From positions 34,252 to 98,251 of the forward strand of contig JAEUKK010000001.1 of assembly GCA_016792625.1 (NCBI GenBank): a stretch of DNA of 64,000 nt, read 5' to 3'. Of the stretch, positions 61,153 to 64,000 are shown one piece after another. Each line of letters starts with the position of its first letter. The stretch's first letter is position 1. A program made the position numbers and the translations under genes. Source of the DNA: Deltaproteobacteria bacterium (GTDB taxonomy: Bacteria > Myxococcota_A > UBA796 > UBA2385). The notes below the pieces were generated by a model that was not told the DNA's origin, made no database searches, and was given only the letters and a program-made list of their open reading frames with translations.

Positions 61153-64000
61153 ATGTCAGCCCCTCACCTCGTCCTCTGCGCCGCGCTGCTCTGCTGGGTG
61201 TGGGGCGCCTTTGGGGCGGGGCGCGCCTCGGCCGCGTCCCCTGCGCCTCCCGCCTCCGGCGCCGCTGCGGTGGGCGGGGCAGACTGGGCCCAGGTCATCG
61301 CTGCGGTCAGCCCCGCCGTGGTCAGCGTGCGCATGGACCGTCCCATCGCTTTTGACACCGACGCCGCGGGCAACTCCTACGCGACGGGCTTCGTAGTCGA
61401 CGCCGAGCGGGGCATCCTCCTCACCAACCGGCACGTGGTCGGCGCCGGCCCGGCCCGGGCCGAGGCGGTCTTCCTCAACAATGAAGAGGTCCCGCTGCAG
61501 CCGCTGTACCGCGACCCGGTCCACGACTTCGGCTTCTACCGCTTCGATCCGGCCGCGCTGCGCTACCAGGCCCGGGTCGCGCTGCCCCTCGATCCGGCCG
61601 CGGCCAAGGTCGGCCTCGAGGTCCGCGTCATCGGCAACGATGCCGGCGAGAAGATCAGCATCCTCAGCGGCACGATCGCCCGCCTCGACCGGCCCGCTCC
61701 GGTCTATGGCAGAGGGCGGTACAATGATTTCAACACCTTCTACATCCAAGCCGCGAGCGGCACCTCGGGGGGCTCCTCGGGCTCTCCGGTAATTGGGCCG
61801 ACCGGCGCGGTGGTCGCGCTCAACGCGGGGGCAAACCGCAGCTCGGCGGCGAGCTTCTTCCTGCCGCTCGATCGGGTCGTGCGGGCGCTGGGCTACGTCC
61901 AGCGGGGCGAGCGGCCGCCGCGCGGCACCTGGCGGTTGACCCTCGCCCAACGCAGCTGGGACGAGCTGCGCCGCCTTGGCCTGAGCGCGGCCCAAGAGGC
62001 CAGCCTGCGGGCTGCGCACCCCGCTGCGAACGGCCTGCTGGTCGTCGATGAGGTCCTCCCCGGCGCCGAGGCGGAAGGCCTGCTCGCCGCGGGCGACATC
62101 CTGGTCCAGGTCGAGGGCCAGCCCATCTCCGACTACAACCGGTGGGAGGGCATCCTCGACGACCATGTCGGCCAGCCCCTCGAGGTCCTCGCCCTGCGCG
62201 ACGGGCTCGAGCGGCGGGTGCGCGTGCCGACCGGCGACCTGCACGCCATCACGCCCGAGTCCTGGGTCGAGGTGGGGGGCGCGGTGCTCCACCCGCTCTC
62301 CTACCAAAAGGCCCTGGGGTTCTCGCACCCCGTCGAGGGCCTGTTCTTGGCCGACCGGGGCTACCTTTTTGAGGGCACCGATGTGCCGGCGGGCGCGGTC
62401 CTCCGCGCCGTGGATGGCGCGCCAGTCACCGATCTCGACGGCTTGTGGGCCGCCCTCGGGCGGCTGCCCGACCGCCAGCCCTTCATCGTCCGGTACACCC
62501 TTCTGAGCGACCCCGGGCGCGAGCGCTTGGCCCAAGTGTGGATGGATCGGCGGTGGTCGCAGCTGCGGCGCTGCGTCTGGTCGCAGGCGGCGTTGGGCTG
62601 GCCCTGTATGGACGCGGCGGCGCCGCCCGCGGCGCTCGAGCCTGCCCCGGTCACCACGGCGCCCTTGGCCTCCCCCGACCGCCGCGCCCGTCGCGCGCTG
62701 AACGCCCTGGTCATGGTCGAGCACACCCTGCCCATGGGCCTCGAGGGGGTGCTGGGCCGCAGCTTCCGTGGGGCTGGTGTTGTGATCGACGCCGAGGCGG
62801 GCTGGGTGCTGACCGACCGCGACACGGTGCCCTCGTCGATCGGCGACGTGCGCGTGGTGCTCGCGGGCGGGGCGGTGCTCCCCGCCGAAGTGCTCTGGCT
62901 TCATCCGACCGAAAATATCGCTGTGGTGCGCTACAACCCCGCACGCATCCAGGGCGAGCCGCCCGCGGCGCTCCGACTGTCGGCGCGCCCGCTCGAGCGC
63001 GGCGACGCCGTGCTGCAGGTCGGCCTCGACCGGGATCACCAGCCCGTGGTGCACCGCGCGCGGGTCACCGAGCTTCGCCCGTGGACGCTGGCCGCGCCGA
63101 GCCCTCCGGTTTGGGTCCCCACCAACTTTGAGATCATCCGGGTCGACGAGGCGATCAGCAGCGCCGGCGGCGTGCTGCTGGATCGGCGCGGGCGGGTCGG
63201 CGCGCTCTGGGCCTCCTTCGTGGATCGTGCGGGCGCAGACCCCGACAGCTGGTTCGCGGGGGTCCCGGCCGCCGAGCTCGCCGCTGTGGTCGCACAGCTG
63301 CGAGCGGGCGCTGAGAGCCTCGCCGTCCCGGGCCTGCGCGTCGAGCCGCTGCCCCTGCGGGGGGCACGGGCCCTCGGCTTGTCCGATGCCCGCGCCGCGG
63401 TGGTCGCCCAGTGGCCCCACGCCGCCGTGCTCTCGGTGGTGCGGGTGCCCAGCACCGGGCCCGCCGATGGGCTGCTCCGGGCTGGGGATGTGCTGCTCGA
63501 CGCTGATCACGCGCCGCTCTCCTCGGTCTCGCAGCTCGACGCGGCGGCGGCCGCGGGGCGGCCGATCCACCTGCGAGTGCTGCGCGACCGGGCGGAGCTC
63601 GACTTGGTCCTGCAGCCCCAGCGGCGCAGCGCGCTCGGGACTGTCCGGGCCCTCAGCTGGGAGGGCGCCGTCCTCCAAGACATCCCGGTCGAGGTCTTTG
63701 ACCACTTGGGGCTGCGCCCGGGCGGGGTGTGGGTGGCCGAGGTCACGCCGGGCTCGCCGGCCAGCCGCTACAAGCTCCGCGCGGGCCTGCGGGTCCTCGC
63801 GGTGAATGACCAGCCCACCGCTGATCTCGAAGGGCTGCTGCGTGTGCTCCCGCGTGGCCAGGCGCCTGTCCGCCTGCAGGTGCAGGAGCTCGATGGTCGC
63901 CGGGGCGTGCTCAGCCTCAAGCCGGCGGCGGGTGGCGCGCCCGCGCAGCTCTGGGCCCGTGGCGCTACGGGCTGGGCCTTGACCACGCTGGGCCCGCTGG
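61153..64000 (+). CDS. Nma111-like double trypsin/PDZ serine protease, 3' end cut off
   Basis: At least 949 codons, open to the window edge. Signal sequence (HLVLCAALLCWVWGAFG). First trypsin domain: His94 (TNRHVV), Asp125 (DPVHDFGF), Ser209 (GTSGGSSGSPV), with the triad intact. GGSSGSPV is also the active-site signature of yeast Nma111. PDZ domains follow (VDEVLPGAEAEGLLAAGDIL and further). A second trypsin-like half is degenerate: VLTDRDTVPS has Asp where His should be, and AISSAGGVLLD lacks the catalytic Ser. More PDZ repeats come near the end (WVAEVTPGSPASRYKLRAG). HtrA-type quality control of the periplasm is likely. Confidence 0.85.
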   Translation, partial: MSAPHLVLCAALLCWVWGAFGAGRASAASPAPPASGAAAVGGADWAQVIAAVSPAVVSVRMDRPIAFDTDAAGNSYATGFVVDAERGILLTNRHVVGAGPARAEAVFLNNEEVPLQPLYRDPVHDFGFYRFDPAALRYQARVALPLDPAAAKVGLEVRVIGNDAGEKISILSGTIARLDRPAPVYGRGRYNDFNTFYIQAASGTSGGSSGSPVIGPTGAVVALNAGANRSSAASFFLPLDRVVRALGYVQRGERPPRGTWRLTLAQRSWDELRRLGLSAAQEASLRAAHPAANGLLVVDEVLPGAEAEGLLAAGDILVQVEGQPISDYNRWEGILDDHVGQPLEVLALRDGLERRVRVPTGDLHAITPESWVEVGGAVLHPLSYQKALGFSHPVEGLFLADRGYLFEGTDVPAGAVLRAVDGAPVTDLDGLWAALGRLPDRQPFIVRYTLLSDPGRERLAQVWMDRRWSQLRRCVWSQAALGWPCMDAAAPPAALEPAPVTTAPLASPDRRARRALNALVMVEHTLPMGLEGVLGRSFRGAGVVIDAEAGWVLTDRDTVPSSIGDVRVVLAGGAVLPAEVLWLHPTENIAVVRYNPARIQGEPPAALRLSARPLERGDAVLQVGLDRDHQPVVHRARVTELRPWTLAAPSPPVWVPTNFEIIRVDEAISSAGGVLLDRRGRVGALWASFVDRAGADPDSWFAGVPAAELAAVVAQLRAGAESLAVPGLRVEPLPLRGARALGLSDARAAVVAQWPHAAVLSVVRVPSTGPADGLLRAGDVLLDADHAPLSSVSQLDAAAAAGRPIHLRVLRDRAELDLVLQPQRRSALGTVRALSWEGAVLQDIPVEVFDHLGLRPGGVWVAEVTPGSPASRYKLRAGLRVLAVNDQPTADLEGLLRVLPRGQAPVRLQVQELDGRRGVLSLKPAAGGAPAQLWARGATGWALTTLGPL

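Noticed and set aside
61156..63705. 849-codon minus-strand open frame at the right end
   Set aside because: It lies opposite the Nma111-like protease, which has an intact catalytic triad and PDZ motifs and continues past the window edge.

Overview
The window is a GC-rich (by eye about 70% G+C), densely packed Gram-negative chromosome segment. Secretin, porin-type and lipoprotein genes show an outer membrane. The gene content (a gspC-to-gspN type II secretion operon with a gspN gene, a likely sigma-54 promoter, many lipoprotein or secreted proteins of unknown role, a class III cyclase beside cNMP-binding proteins) suggests a Myxococcota/deltaproteobacterial relative. That placement is an inference from gene families; there is no rRNA here. 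I saw no tRNA, CRISPR array, insertion sequence or prophage.

Region by region. (1) 1-14321, plus strand: housekeeping block der (5' end cut off), mutL, miaA, a secreted DUF4097-like protein, a PEGA-like envelope protein, accA, aroA, cmk, rpsA and ileS, mostly joined by 4-base ATGA overlaps. (2) 14326-18060, plus: four poorly known genes, including a protein that fuses a KptA/Tpt1-like RNA 2'-phosphotransferase lobe to a NUDIX hydrolase. (3) 18125-35306, minus: a lipoprotein, a FAN1-type VRR-NUC nuclease, and the type II secretion operon read as gspC-D-E-F-G-G'-H-I-J-K-L-M-N. G' is a recent copy of the major pseudopilin whose prepilin N-terminus has been replaced by an ordinary membrane anchor. 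(4) 35307-35662: a 356-base divergent control region with a near-consensus sigma-54 promoter facing gspC and two identical-format GACA-N3-TGTC palindromes 41 bp apart, at about -95 and -136, where an enhancer-binding protein would sit. (5) 35663-38245, plus: a class III nucleotide cyclase followed by two cNMP-binding-domain proteins. (6) 38303-50680: mixed-strand metabolism: NAD salvage (nicotinate phosphoribosyltransferase), an RlmI-like methyltransferase, a zinc deacylase, priA-galU, an outer-membrane protein, a UGM-like flavoenzyme, pepP and glk. (7) 50872-56335: LOG-family protein plus 2Fe-2S ferredoxin ending in a good terminator, an adenosine-deaminase-family protein, queG, trxB and a DEDDh exonuclease-WYL fusion. 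(8) 56332-64000: a PHP-domain (CehA/McbA-type) lipoprotein divergent from a porin, a small unknown protein, and a large Nma111-like double trypsin/PDZ protease that runs off the right edge.

The most promising leads are the GspG-like protein with a swapped N-terminus, the sigma-54/enhancer architecture of the secretion operon next to a cyclic-nucleotide module, and the KptA-NUDIX fusion, which could in principle make and then process an ADP-ribose product in one polypeptide.
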